Below, piece after piece: positions 44,244-53,215 of a DNA stretch of 64,000 nt. Made by a program: the position numbers and the translations under genes. Below the pieces are notes generated by a model. It was not told the origin of the DNA. It searched no databases and saw nothing but the letters and a program-made list of their open reading frames with translations. The stretch's first letter is position 1; each line of letters begins with the position of its first letter. This DNA comes from Myxococcales bacterium (GTDB lineage Bacteria; Myxococcota_A; Polyangia; Polyangiales; Polyangiaceae), in NCBI GenBank assembly GCA_016794345.1, contig JAEUKE010000153.1:248001-312000 (forward strand). The letters are read 5' to 3'.

Positions 44244-44517
44244 GGCGGATCAGGTGCGAGTCCCGTCGCGATCCGAGGAACGCAACGACTCGCCGCTTGA
44301 GCGCCACCCACTCCGGTGTCGTCGTGTCGAGCGTCGCCATTCGGCGGCACTCCCACGCGAGCTTCCTCGCCTCACGCGCCGCCCCGATGTCGAGGAGGGA
44401 GAGGACCTTCTCGCGTCGCATCGCCCACTCCTCCAGGTAGGTCGCGAGCGCTTCAGCAGGAAGGGACTGCGCGCTTTCGGTCGGGCGGTCACCACGCGGA
44501 GGAAACGGTACCATCAT
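44224..44517 (-). CDS. Small helical protein, first gene of the envelope/cyclase chain
   Basis: A 97-residue basic, helical protein with no signal or membrane segment. Its stop lies 20 bases inside the OmpA-like gene, so translation is probably coupled. It has no recognisable family. A shorter form starting at 44421 is possible. Kept because length, composition and coupling fit a real gene, but it could be a chance reading frame. Confidence 0.5.
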   Translation of the reverse strand: MMVPFPPRGDRPTESAQSLPAEALATYLEEWAMRREKVLSLLDIGAAREARKLAWECRRMATLDTTTPEWVALKRRVVAFLGSRRDSHLIRREKRGV

Positions 44518-44529
44518 TCGCGCGCTCCA

Positions 44530-44545
44530 GGCAGCTTCCGTGCCG
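44530..44545 (-). promoter_or_regulatory. Sigma54-like -24/-12 site facing the envelope/cyclase chain
   Basis: On the minus strand CGGCACG-GAAG-CTGCC keeps GG and GC at the spacing of -24/-12 promoters, with three differences from consensus. It lies directly before the small gene at 44517 and beside a divergent FHA-sigma54 activator. The 151-base gap holds no other gene. Confidence 0.3.
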
Positions 44546-44654
44546 CGGCCGAGAGCCTCTCGGCGCCCGTTCGTCCTGCGTAGGTGGCCGCCCGATGAGG
44601 ACTCATCGTCTCAGGTGCGGACCAAACATCTCGATCGACACGCATCGGCTCGAC

Positions 44655-44660
44655 TAAGCT
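44655..44660 (+). promoter_or_regulatory. TAAGCT -10-like hexamer before GTG 44669
   Basis: TAAGCT ends eight bases before the GTG of the activator gene, without a Shine-Dalgarno. Confidence 0.4.
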
Positions 44661-44668
44661 CGTCTGCG

Positions 44669-46051
44669 GTGAAGAAGCTGGTCGTACCGGCGGTGACGGA
44701 CCGCGAGGCGCTGCCTCACGGCAGATCTACGGAGCCGTCCCGAGCCGTCCCCGTGACGGTTCCTCAGATCGAGGTCTCCGTCTCTCGGGAGGCCGGGAAG
44801 CCCGCTTCGCGGACGAAGCGGGTATCGGGGGACGTGCTCCGCGTGGGCTCACACGAGTCGAACGACATCGTGATCGAGGATCCTCAGGTCTCGCGGTTTC
44901 ACTTCCAGATCCGGAACCACCCTGGTGGTTGGCGACTGCTCGACGTCGGCTCTCTGAACGGCACACGCGTCGGCGGTGTCTCGGTTCGCGACGCCGACCT
45001 CGCCCTGCCCGAGTGCACGATCGTGATCGGCGAGACCACCCTCCGCCTCCGCGCGATCTCCTCCGGCACGGAGGATCGGGCCGGCCCCCCGGCGTTCGGC
45101 GCCCTCTATGGCGTCGCCCCGCCCATGCGCCGCATGTTCGAGCGGCTCGACCGCATCGCCAAGGCCCCGAGCGACGTGCTGATCGAGGGCGAGAGCGGGA
45201 CCGGCAAGGAGCTCGTCGCGGCCGAGCTCGTCCGGCGGAGCGCCCGGGCCGACAAGCCGTTCATCATCGTGGATTGCGGAGCGATCTCGCGGAGCCTCGT
45301 GGAGAGTGAGCTCTTCGGTCACGCCAAGGGGGCGTTCACCGGCGCGGATCGCGCGCGACCCGGCGCCTTCGAGTCGGCCGAAGGGGGGACCGTGTTCCTC
45401 GACGAGATCGGCGAGCTCCCCCTCGAAATGCAGCCCAAGCTGCTGCGCGCCCTCGCGGCCCGCGAGATCCGCCGATTGGGGGAGAACCAGACCCGCCGCA
45501 TCGACGTGCGCGTCATCGCCGCCACGAATCGCCGGCTCGAGGGCGAGGTGAACCAGGGGCGTTTCCGCGAAGATCTCTACTTCCGGCTGAGCGTCCTCCG
45601 GGTGGACGTGCCGCCCCTCCGCGAACGCCTGGACGATCTTCCGCTCCTCATCGGCTGCTTCCTCGAGCAGCTCGGCGCGAGCGAGCGGATGGAGGCCTTC
45701 ACGGAGGAGGTGCTCGAACAGATGCGGAGACACCCGTGGCCGGGCAACGTCCGCGAGCTGCGCAACTACGTGGAGCGGTTCGCGCTGTTCGACGAGCCGA
45801 TCGCCAACGCGAAAGAGCTGCGCTCCGAGACGCCCCCCTCGCCCGACGCGGAGCCCAGCGTGGACGTGCCGTTTCGGGTCGCGAAGGAACAGATCATCGC
45901 CTCCTTCGAGCAACGTTACCTAAGGGCACTTCTCGCGAGCTGCAGCGGTAACGTCAGCCAGGCTGCTCGGAAGGCAGGCGTCGACCGGATGTACCTGCAC
46001 CGCCTCCTCCAGCGGTACGGCATCCGGAGAGACGCATCCCTCCACGAGTAG
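44669..46051 (+). CDS. FHA-domain sigma54-dependent transcriptional activator
   Basis: A 460-residue enhancer-binding protein. An FHA domain (about 35-130, RVGSHESNDIVIEDPQVSRFHF) replaces the usual receiver, so it should sense phosphothreonine from a Ser/Thr kinase. The AAA+ domain has Walker A GESGTGKE (174-181), the sigma54 contact loop GAFTGA (221-226) and Walker B VFLDEIGE (242-249), all intact. A Fis-type helix-turn-helix (about 425-460) binds DNA. It is divergent from the five-gene chain that contains a Ser/Thr kinase, which makes that chain a plausible target. Confidence 0.92.
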   Translation: MKKLVVPAVTDREALPHGRSTEPSRAVPVTVPQIEVSVSREAGKPASRTKRVSGDVLRVGSHESNDIVIEDPQVSRFHFQIRNHPGGWRLLDVGSLNGTRVGGVSVRDADLALPECTIVIGETTLRLRAISSGTEDRAGPPAFGALYGVAPPMRRMFERLDRIAKAPSDVLIEGESGTGKELVAAELVRRSARADKPFIIVDCGAISRSLVESELFGHAKGAFTGADRARPGAFESAEGGTVFLDEIGELPLEMQPKLLRALAAREIRRLGENQTRRIDVRVIAATNRRLEGEVNQGRFREDLYFRLSVLRVDVPPLRERLDDLPLLIGCFLEQLGASERMEAFTEEVLEQMRRHPWPGNVRELRNYVERFALFDEPIANAKELRSETPPSPDAEPSVDVPFRVAKEQIIASFEQRYLRALLASCSGNVSQAARKAGVDRMYLHRLLQRYGIRRDASLHE

Positions 46052-46075
46052 CACCGACAGCGGCACGGAAGGTGC

Positions 46076-46081
46076 TAAAAG
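46076..46081 (+). promoter_or_regulatory. TAAAAG -10-like hexamer before ATG 46090
   Basis: TAAAAG ends eight bases before the ATG used for the small lipoprotein; the alternative start at 46072 would precede it. Confidence 0.35.
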
Positions 46082-46089
46082 GGCGGCGC

Positions 46090-46509
46090 ATGACCACCCC
46101 CTTTCGCTTCACCTCGTTGTCCTCCGCCCTGCTCGCCTCCCTCGCGCTGATCGGCTGCTCGTCGACGGTCACCATGACCCCGGCCGCATCCGTCCCCTTC
46201 GCCCAAGGTGAGGTCGACCCGAGCTTCGAGGACAACGGAAACGGCAGCATCACGGTTCGCGTCGCCCACCTCGGCGACCCGGCCAAGCTCGCGTCGGGCG
46301 CGACGACGTACGTCGTGTGGATCCAGCCCGACAAGGAAGACGCTCCGCTCCAGAACGTCGGCGCGCTCAAGGTCGACGACGACTTCGAGGGCGAGCTCAC
46401 CATCACGACGACCTTCCGCAACTTCGCCATTTCGGTCACCCCCGAGTCCGCGGCGGACGTCACGAAGCCTTCGGGCGCGCCGGTGCTGACCGCGTCCGTC
46501 TCGGACTGA
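46090..46509 (+). CDS. Small lipoprotein of unknown function
   Basis: A 139-residue protein with a signal peptide and lipobox LIGC (Cys23). The rest is a single beta-rich domain (about 40-135) with GSITVRVAHLGDP and TYVVWIQPDKE. This kind of domain appears in small exported anti-sigma-associated or pilus-like lipoproteins, but no family can be named. The ATG at 46090 is chosen to start at the signal peptide. Confidence 0.7.
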   Translation: MTTPFRFTSLSSALLASLALIGCSSTVTMTPAASVPFAQGEVDPSFEDNGNGSITVRVAHLGDPAKLASGATTYVVWIQPDKEDAPLQNVGALKVDDDFEGELTITTTFRNFAISVTPESAADVTKPSGAPVLTASVSD

Positions 46510-46548
46510 AGTCGCTTTTCGGATCGGCGAAACGAGCCGTTGGAACGC

Positions 46549-47370
46549 GTGGTGGAGAGGAACGCCCAGACTCGTCTCGGCTCCTATGGAGAGCACTGTA
46601 GGAGCCGGCTGGTCGACGAATACGCGCCCGCCGTCCCCCTCGGCGCGGCGTTCAACGTCATCCTGGCCTTCTTCTGCTTCCGGGCGGACGACCCCCGCGC
46701 CGCGTCGATCCTCCTCGCGATCGGCGCGGCCTTCGCGCTGAGCTACCCGCTCTCGAGGACGGCCGCGCTTCGGGCGCGGCCGGAGCTCGGCATCCTGATC
46801 ATCGGCGTCTTGTGCGCCGTCGGTTCCGCCACGCTCACCGGCGTGGGGAACGGCTTCGAAGCAACCGGCTGGGCCATCCTCCTCGTGTGCTGGGGGTTGG
46901 GCGCAACGCAGCTCTCGCTCTCGGTGCCGGTGCTCGCGGGCGGGATCGGGATGCAGGTGGCCGTCTTCTGCGGCGTCCTCGCCGCGCGCGGGGCGCTCGA
47001 AAGAACAAACGGGCTCATCATCGGCGCGGTGATGGCCTCCGGTGCGGCGCTCGCCATCTTCGGCGCACGCGAGCGGCACCGGCGCGAGCAGAAGCTCTTC
47101 GTCGAAGAGGAGCTTCTGCTCGAGCGGGAGGCGGAGCTCCGGCGCGAGGAGCGTGCGCTCTCGGCGAGACGGGCGGAGCTGGAGCTCGTGGCGCGCCAGC
47201 AGGTCCAGGAGCTCCTCGCGGGCGCGCGCACCGTCGGCGCCCTGGAGAGCCTGCTCGGAGAACGGGTGAGCAACCGCTCCCGCCGCCTGGCGGCCGGCGT
47301 CGATCAGGCCTGGTCGATGCCGCCGCACAAGCGCGACAGCGAGCCCGACAGCGGAGGGCACCGGCCGTGA
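46549..47370 (+). CDS. Multi-pass membrane protein with C-terminal coiled coil
   Basis: About 273 residues with about six membrane helices (about 30-175) followed by an Arg/Glu-rich coiled coil (about 177-225) and a short basic tail. The start is uncertain: TTG 46540, GTG 46549 or GTG 46552. The stop overlaps the kinase start in GTGA. Its plan, a helical membrane sensor then a coiled coil, matches the N-terminal half of that kinase, so the two may pair through their coiled coils. No family recognised. Confidence 0.65.
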   Translation: MVERNAQTRLGSYGEHCRSRLVDEYAPAVPLGAAFNVILAFFCFRADDPRAASILLAIGAAFALSYPLSRTAALRARPELGILIIGVLCAVGSATLTGVGNGFEATGWAILLVCWGLGATQLSLSVPVLAGGIGMQVAVFCGVLAARGALERTNGLIIGAVMASGAALAIFGARERHRREQKLFVEEELLLEREAELRREERALSARRAELELVARQQVQELLAGARTVGALESLLGERVSNRSRRLAAGVDQAWSMPPHKRDSEPDSGGHRP

Positions 47371-49136
47371 GCTGGAGGGCCCGCTATTTCCCGGGGAACG
47401 AGCTCTCGAAAGAGGAGCGAGCCACGCTGCGTGCGCGAGAGGACGACGCCTTCCGCACACGGTTCATCCACGCGGCACCCGGCGGCATCGCCTGCGCGAC
47501 CCTGGGAACGGTGGCCTGCGCAGCCGCCTTGCCCGCTCGATGGGCTCAGTGGGGCGCGTTCGGCGGCGGCGTCATCGGCTTCGTTCTCTCGCTCGTCCTC
47601 ATCGCAGGCAATAGAGTCCGTAGCCCGCGGCCGTTCGGCTACCTGAACCAGGTCCTGGGCCTCGTCACCGCGTTTGCTATCGGGGAAGCCGCCGCGCACG
47701 CGCGAGGGGTCATGTCGGTCGGCCTGCTCGCGCTGCTCTCGATGTGGATGTACGGAACCGTCGTGACGGCCAGGCGCGCATCCTCGCTGGCGATCGCCGT
47801 CGTCATCGAGGCGGTCGCGTACGCCGCACCTTCGGTGCTCGCTGGGAAGGTCGTGGGCCTCAGCCTCTTCGTGACGCTGGCCCTCGGAGCAGCGGGCATC
47901 TTCACGTTCGCGGCGCTCACGCGAGAGGCCGCGGAGACCCGGATGTTCTTGGCGCAGAAGCGCCTCGCGAGCACGAACACGCGGCTCGAGAGCCGCAAAC
48001 GACACCTCGCCGCCGTCGCGGACGAGCTCACCCACCGGGTGAACGCCCAGCTCGCGCGTGTGCTCGACGCCCGGCGCGAGGTGGAGCGGCTCGAGCGCGC
48101 GGTCGCGCGAGCCTCCCAGCCGATCTTGCTCGAGCGCGCGACCCCGCCCGAGATCGTGTTGCCGTCCGACCGGCTCGCCCCGGGCTTCATCCTTGGTGAG
48201 CGCGCGAAGATCACCCGCCCCCTGGCCTCCGGCGGCTTCGCGGACGTCTACCTGGCCGAAGATCTCGAGACCAAAGACGAGATCGTGGCGAAGGTGATGC
48301 GCTGCGACCCGTCGACCTCGGCCGCGCAGATGAAGCGGTTCGTGCTCGAGGCCGCGGCGGCCAACACCGTCGCGCATCCAGCGGTCGTTCGCGTGCTCCA
48401 CGTCGACATCGCGCCGGGCGGCAGACCCTACCTCCTCACGGAGCGCGTCCAAGGCGTCACGCTCCGCTGGTGCCTGGTAGCGGACGCGCTCAGCGTGCAG
48501 CATTACATGGCTGTCATCCTCGCCACGGCGGAGGCGCTGGCGGCCGTCCACGCGGCGGGCATCGTCCACCGCGACTTCAAGCCCGACAACCTGATGCTCC
48601 AGGCCGCCGAGCCCGGCATCAAGCTCCTCGACTTCGGCGTGTCCCGCTGGGCCGACTCCGAAGAGCACCACCTGACCGAAGCGGGTGAGCTCCTGGGGAC
48701 CGGCGCGTACATGGCGCCGGAGCAGATCACCGACGGCGGCGTCATCTCGCCCGCGACCGACGTCTACGCGCTCGGCCTGACGCTCTTCGAGTGCCTCGCG
48801 GGGGAGCACCCCCTCGCGGGGCTGACGCTCCCGCGGATGATCCGCGCTCACCTGCGGGGCGAGATCCCCTCGCTGAGAACGCGAGCCCCGCTCATCGACA
48901 AGCGGCTCGTCGATCTCGTCGATGCCATGCTGAAGAGTGACGCGAAAGAGCGCCCTCCGCTCGCCGAGGTGACGCTTCGGCTCCGCGCGCTGGTGCCGTC
49001 CGGCGTGACGCCCGTGAGCGCGTTCGCCACGCTTGATGTGCCCGCATTCGAGCCTGCCAGCGAACGCAGCGACGAGACGGCGACGCTCGATGCGCCGGCC
49101 AAGCAGGCCGGTGCGCACCTCCGTGTCACGGCCTGA
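47367..49136 (+). CDS. Ser/Thr protein kinase with N-terminal membrane sensor
   Basis: A 589-residue kinase with about six membrane helices (about 30-190) and a coiled coil (about 195-260). The kinase domain (about 278-540) has SGGFADV near 285, HRDFKPDN (H401-D403) and D422 of DFG, so it should be active. The layout is the reverse of PASTA/PEGA kinases: sensor first, kinase last. A Thr-rich C-terminal tail (about 555-589) could be an autophosphorylation site. The GTG overlaps the previous stop. Partners likely include the membrane protein before it. Confidence 0.88.
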   Translation: MSWRARYFPGNELSKEERATLRAREDDAFRTRFIHAAPGGIACATLGTVACAAALPARWAQWGAFGGGVIGFVLSLVLIAGNRVRSPRPFGYLNQVLGLVTAFAIGEAAAHARGVMSVGLLALLSMWMYGTVVTARRASSLAIAVVIEAVAYAAPSVLAGKVVGLSLFVTLALGAAGIFTFAALTREAAETRMFLAQKRLASTNTRLESRKRHLAAVADELTHRVNAQLARVLDARREVERLERAVARASQPILLERATPPEIVLPSDRLAPGFILGERAKITRPLASGGFADVYLAEDLETKDEIVAKVMRCDPSTSAAQMKRFVLEAAAANTVAHPAVVRVLHVDIAPGGRPYLLTERVQGVTLRWCLVADALSVQHYMAVILATAEALAAVHAAGIVHRDFKPDNLMLQAAEPGIKLLDFGVSRWADSEEHHLTEAGELLGTGAYMAPEQITDGGVISPATDVYALGLTLFECLAGEHPLAGLTLPRMIRAHLRGEIPSLRTRAPLIDKRLVDLVDAMLKSDAKERPPLAEVTLRLRALVPSGVTPVSAFATLDVPAFEPASERSDETATLDAPAKQAGAHLRVTA

Positions 49137-49141
49137 CCCTG

Positions 49142-51055
49142 CTAGCCGCCCAGGTCTTCCTTGGGAGCGCTCGCCTCTTCGTACGGATCGGCCGCGGGCG
49201 CCGCGGGCTTCGTCGGCTCGACCCGGCTCGTGTACACCACGACGCGCTCGCCGGCGGTGAGCGAGGCCTTGCGAGGGCGATGGTTGATCCGCTCGAGCAG
49301 ACCGGCGGAGCAGCCGTAGCGCTTGGCGAGCGCGGCGAGCGTCTCGCCGTCCTTGGCCGTGTGGACCACCCGCGTGCGCCCGTTCTTCGCCTCGAAGTGC
49401 TCGAAGAACTCCGGCGTTCCGACGACGAGCACCTTCGTCTTGTCGGCGGGCAGGAGGCGCACGTCGGGCAGATCGCGGCTGTCGTCCACGAACGCCTGCA
49501 ACACCATCTTGCCGTGGAGCCGCGCGTCGCGGTCCACGTTGTTCCACCGCCCGAGCTCCTCGACGGTCACGCCGAGCTCGTGCGCGACGGCGTCGATCCG
49601 GTCACCCCAGACGACCTCGTAGAAGACGCGACGCTTGCCCGGGTAAGACGGGGCACGACCGGGAACGACCGCGACGGGCTCCTCGAGCGGCACGACGGCC
49701 TGCGGCGCCGTGGGCAGGAAGAGCTCGGTGCCGGGTCGCGGCGGCACCGTGTCGGTGATGCCGTTCAGCGCTCGCAGCTTGCTCTCGGTCGTGCCGGTCG
49801 CGAGCGCCAGGTGCTCGAGCGACTCGCCCCAGCGGAGCTTGTAGCGGACCAGCCCGGCCGCTTGCGCGAGCTCCGCGGCCGGCGGCTTGGGGCTCGAGGC
49901 GGGCTTCGGCGCGGCGGGCGCGGCCGCCGCGGTCTTGTCGCCACGAGCGGCGCCGACCGGCGTGGCGACAGCCGGTGCGGCCGCGGCGGGCGCGACGGCA
50001 GCCTCGAACGGCTCGGCCGGATCGGGCTCGATTCCATCGCAGCCGAAGACCTGCTTGTTGCGCGCGACGAACGCGAGCGCGACGATCTTCGGCACGTAGA
50101 GCGCGGTCTCGTACGGGACACCGGCCTCGAGCTGCGAGAGCTCCCAGAAGTCGTTCGTGTTGTACTTGCGCACGGCGGTGAGCAGCGCGCCGTGGCCCAT
50201 GTTGTACGCCGCCAGCGCGAGCTCCCAGCTCCCGAAGCGCGAGTGGAGGTCTTTCAGGAACCGCAGCCCCGCGGCCGTGCTGCGCTCGGGGTCGAGCCGC
50301 TCGTCCACATAGCGGTCCATGCGCAGCCCGTACGCCGACGCCGCCTTGGGCATGAACTGCCAGAGCCCCGCTGCGCCTGCGCCCGACACGATGCGCGGGT
50401 TCATTCCGCTCTCGACGAGCGCGACCCACACGAGGTCCTCGGGCAGCCCCTTCGCCTTGGCGGCCGCGCGGATCTTCGCTTCGAACCGACCGCTCCGCTT
50501 GATGAGCGCGGCCGCGAAGCTCCGGCCCTTCGGGTTGTTCTTGAAGTAGTCGAGGTATTTGACGAGGCGCGCGTCCCACCGGAACGGGATGTCGGGCTTG
50601 ATGAGCGACGCCATCCACTTCAGATCGCTCGGCGCGTCGACGGAGGGCGCGGGCTCGCCCAGGACGGGCAACCCGCTCGCGATCACGCGGGTCTCGGTCG
50701 GGGCGGAGCTCGACGCGACGTCGGCCGCGGATACCTCCGGGAAGAGGACGTCGTCGACCTCACGGAGCTCGGGGGCGCCGACGAGCGCTGCCGCCTCCTC
50801 GGTGACGGGCTGGCCGGCCACGCTCTCGCGGAGCGCCTTGTCGGCCGGCGCCGGCTCGGAGCCGGCCTTGCGTGGGGCCTTCTTCGACACGCCGGCTACC
50901 GCCGGCTTCTTCGCGGGCTTCTTTCCGCGCGCCGGCGCCTTCTTGGCGGGCGCCTTCTGCTGCGCGACCTGACGCTTGCCACCGGCCGCGCTTGCGCTGC
51001 CGGGAGCTGCGATCGCGAGAAGCGTCGCGAGGGCCGTGATGAGCGCGGCTCTCAT
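49142..51055 (-). CDS. Lytic transglycosylase with three LysM domains (MltD-like)
   Basis: A 637-residue exported peptidoglycan hydrolase. The ATG at 51055 gives a signal peptide (about 1-24); a Lys/Ala/Pro-rich linker follows. The SLT domain (about 155-330) has the catalytic glutamate Glu215 in ESGMNPR, then GLWQFMP and YN..HGALL. Three LysM modules (about 425-470, 495-540 and 565-615, with WGESLEHLA, WGDRIDAVA and DGETLAALA) bind the glycan chain. It would cleave beta-1,4 bonds between MurNAc and GlcNAc to give anhydro-muropeptides. It converges with the kinase gene with a five-base gap. Confidence 0.9.
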   Translation of the reverse strand: MRAALITALATLLAIAAPGSASAAGGKRQVAQQKAPAKKAPARGKKPAKKPAVAGVSKKAPRKAGSEPAPADKALRESVAGQPVTEEAAALVGAPELREVDDVLFPEVSAADVASSSAPTETRVIASGLPVLGEPAPSVDAPSDLKWMASLIKPDIPFRWDARLVKYLDYFKNNPKGRSFAAALIKRSGRFEAKIRAAAKAKGLPEDLVWVALVESGMNPRIVSGAGAAGLWQFMPKAASAYGLRMDRYVDERLDPERSTAAGLRFLKDLHSRFGSWELALAAYNMGHGALLTAVRKYNTNDFWELSQLEAGVPYETALYVPKIVALAFVARNKQVFGCDGIEPDPAEPFEAAVAPAAAAPAVATPVGAARGDKTAAAAPAAPKPASSPKPPAAELAQAAGLVRYKLRWGESLEHLALATGTTESKLRALNGITDTVPPRPGTELFLPTAPQAVVPLEEPVAVVPGRAPSYPGKRRVFYEVVWGDRIDAVAHELGVTVEELGRWNNVDRDARLHGKMVLQAFVDDSRDLPDVRLLPADKTKVLVVGTPEFFEHFEAKNGRTRVVHTAKDGETLAALAKRYGCSAGLLERINHRPRKASLTAGERVVVYTSRVEPTKPAAPAADPYEEASAPKEDLGG

Positions 51056-51135
51056 GGCGAGCGGGTGTACGTCGGGCGGCATGGGGGGTCAACAAAGGGG
51101 GGTCGAGGGCGATTTTCCCCCAGCAAGAGCTGTTC

Positions 51136-51153
51136 TAGGCTCGAGAGCGGAGG
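51136..51153 (+). promoter_or_regulatory. TAGGCT -10-like hexamer and GGAGG ribosome-binding site
   Basis: TAGGCT (51136-51141) is followed by GGAGG (51149-51153), five bases before GTG 51159. This gene, unlike several others here, has a clear Shine-Dalgarno, and the pair fixes the start. Confidence 0.5.
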
Positions 51154-51158
51154 CTCTC

Positions 51159-53159
51159 GTGAAAGCTTGGCGTTCCACACTCATCCTTGCCATGGGCATC
51201 GTCGCGGCTGCGCTGGGGGGATCGTGCTCGGCGAGCACGGACCCGCCCCCAGGCGGAGGTGACGCTGGGGCATCGGGCCCCGGTGGGGGCGACGCCACCA
51301 CCACGACCGGCACCGGCATGGGTGGGGGCTTCGGCGACGGCGGCGGCATCCCGATGGGCCAGCAGATCGTGATCGAGCCCGCCGACTTCACGCTCAACGT
51401 CGACAGCACGAACATCGTCAACCAGCCCATCACCGCGAAGATCCAGGGGCAGGACGTGACGAGCCTCGTGACGTGGTCCTTCGAGAAGCCGTACATCGGC
51501 GACGTCTCGAACGGCGCGTTCGTCCCCACGGGCAACGCCGGCGGCGTGGGCAAGATCACCGCGGTGCTCGGGACGAGCTACGGCGAGGCCAAGGCGACCA
51601 TCTACGTGAACAAGGTGGTGGGCGGCAGCGTCATCGATCCCAACGTGAAGGCCGCGCTCGACAACCCGTCCGGCACGGCCGACACCGGGATGGACTGGAT
51701 GTACCCGTATGACAACACCGTCTACCCGCTCGACGTCCTCGGCCCCGAGCTCATGTGGAACGGCACGCAATCGGGCGACGTCTACAAGCTCCACATCAAA
51801 GAGAAGTACATGGAGTACACCGAGTACTTCACGGCCGACCCGCCGTCGCGTCACCTCATGCCCGAGGACGACTGGACGAACATCGGCCGCTCCGGAAGCG
51901 GCGCGCAGAGCGATCCGCTCGAGGTCTCGCTCGGCCGCTACTCGAACGGCGTCGCGTATCAACCGCACGAGCGGACCTGGCGAATCGCCCAGGGCAAGCT
52001 GAAAGGTGTCGTCTACTACTGGGAGCTGCCGGAAGGCGCGGGCAATGGTCGCGTGCTGCGGATCAAGCCGAACTCTCCGGTCCCCACCGAGTTCTACCAG
52101 CCGGGCGGCTGCTGGGGCTGCCACACCGTCAGCCGCAACGGCCAGAAGATGATGGCCACGCTGGACTCGGGCGTCCCCTTCCCCCAGATCACGGTCGACC
52201 TCACGAGCGATCCCGCCGTGCAGGGCAGCATCACGCCGCAGAGCCTCCTCACGGGCACCTTCGGCGCGTTCAACGACAAGGGCGATCGGCTCCTCTTGAG
52301 CAACGACGACGCGGGCGGGAGCAGCAAGCTCCTCACGATCGTCGACGGCAACACCGGCGCTGCCCTGGCGGGCAACGTGATGGGCACCGGCTGCGCGGAG
52401 CCCGCGTGGTCGCCCGACGGAAAGAAGATCGCCGCCATCTGTGGGATGGGCGGAGGCGGCTGGGCCTTCGACGTGGGCACGGGCCACCTCTCGATCGCGG
52501 ACGTCGCCGCCGACGGCTTCACCGTCAGCAACACCCAGACGATCATCCCGCAGGCCGGCGCGCCCGGCAGGCCCGCCTACCCGAGCTTCGCGCCGGGCTC
52601 CGAGTTCATCGCGTACGGCCGGCCGACGCAGGGGTCGCGCTCGACCGGCGAAGGAACGCTCTGGCTCACCGACCTCACCGGCACGAACGTGAAGGAGCTC
52701 GGCCAGGCGACCGTCAACGACAACAAGAGCTTCAACCCGGTCTTCGCGCCGCTCCGCGCGGGCGGGTACTTCTGGCTCGTCTACATCTCACGCCGCGACT
52801 ACGGCAACCGCCTCGTCAACGCGAACCGGCAGCAGCTCTGGATCACCGCCATCGACGATCCGCCGGTCGCAGACGACCCGTCGCACCCGCCGTTTTACCT
52901 GCGCGGCCAGGAAGAGCTGCAGAAGAGCGAAAACGCCTACTTCGCGCTCGAGCCCTGCAAGGAGGTCGGCGAGAGCTGCGAGTCCGGGGTGGATTGCTGC
53001 AATGGCACGTGCCTGAAGGACCCCGACACCAACCAATACACGTGCGGCGTCCCGCAAGACTGCGCGCTCGACGGCAACGCGTGCGAGACCGCGACCGATT
53101 GCTGCAACCCGGCCGCGCAATGCATCGACGGGTTCTGCACGCCCGAGGTGCCGCAGTAG
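51159..53159 (+). CDS. Lipoprotein with TolB-like propeller and a CXXCH haem motif
   Basis: A 666-residue lipoprotein with lipobox GGSC near residue 21 and a Gly/Thr linker. A beta module (about 65-150) precedes a propeller-like region (about 150-600) with repeated blades such as GTGCAEPAWSPDGKKIA and AYPSFAPGSEFIA. The haem-attachment motif CWGCH (C318, C321, H322) sits in a loop where the propeller opens. The C-terminal 60 residues are Cys-rich (CESGVDCCNGTC, CETATDCCN). One covalent haem on a surface propeller suggests electron transfer or a structural role; unproven. Confidence 0.75.
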   Translation: MKAWRSTLILAMGIVAAALGGSCSASTDPPPGGGDAGASGPGGGDATTTTGTGMGGGFGDGGGIPMGQQIVIEPADFTLNVDSTNIVNQPITAKIQGQDVTSLVTWSFEKPYIGDVSNGAFVPTGNAGGVGKITAVLGTSYGEAKATIYVNKVVGGSVIDPNVKAALDNPSGTADTGMDWMYPYDNTVYPLDVLGPELMWNGTQSGDVYKLHIKEKYMEYTEYFTADPPSRHLMPEDDWTNIGRSGSGAQSDPLEVSLGRYSNGVAYQPHERTWRIAQGKLKGVVYYWELPEGAGNGRVLRIKPNSPVPTEFYQPGGCWGCHTVSRNGQKMMATLDSGVPFPQITVDLTSDPAVQGSITPQSLLTGTFGAFNDKGDRLLLSNDDAGGSSKLLTIVDGNTGAALAGNVMGTGCAEPAWSPDGKKIAAICGMGGGGWAFDVGTGHLSIADVAADGFTVSNTQTIIPQAGAPGRPAYPSFAPGSEFIAYGRPTQGSRSTGEGTLWLTDLTGTNVKELGQATVNDNKSFNPVFAPLRAGGYFWLVYISRRDYGNRLVNANRQQLWITAIDDPPVADDPSHPPFYLRGQEELQKSENAYFALEPCKEVGESCESGVDCCNGTCLKDPDTNQYTCGVPQDCALDGNACETATDCCNPAAQCIDGFCTPEVPQ

Positions 53160-53215
53160 TCGCCGGCGCGCGCCCTCACGGGAACTCGGCCCTGCCGAGC
53201 CTGTCCCTGTCCGCG

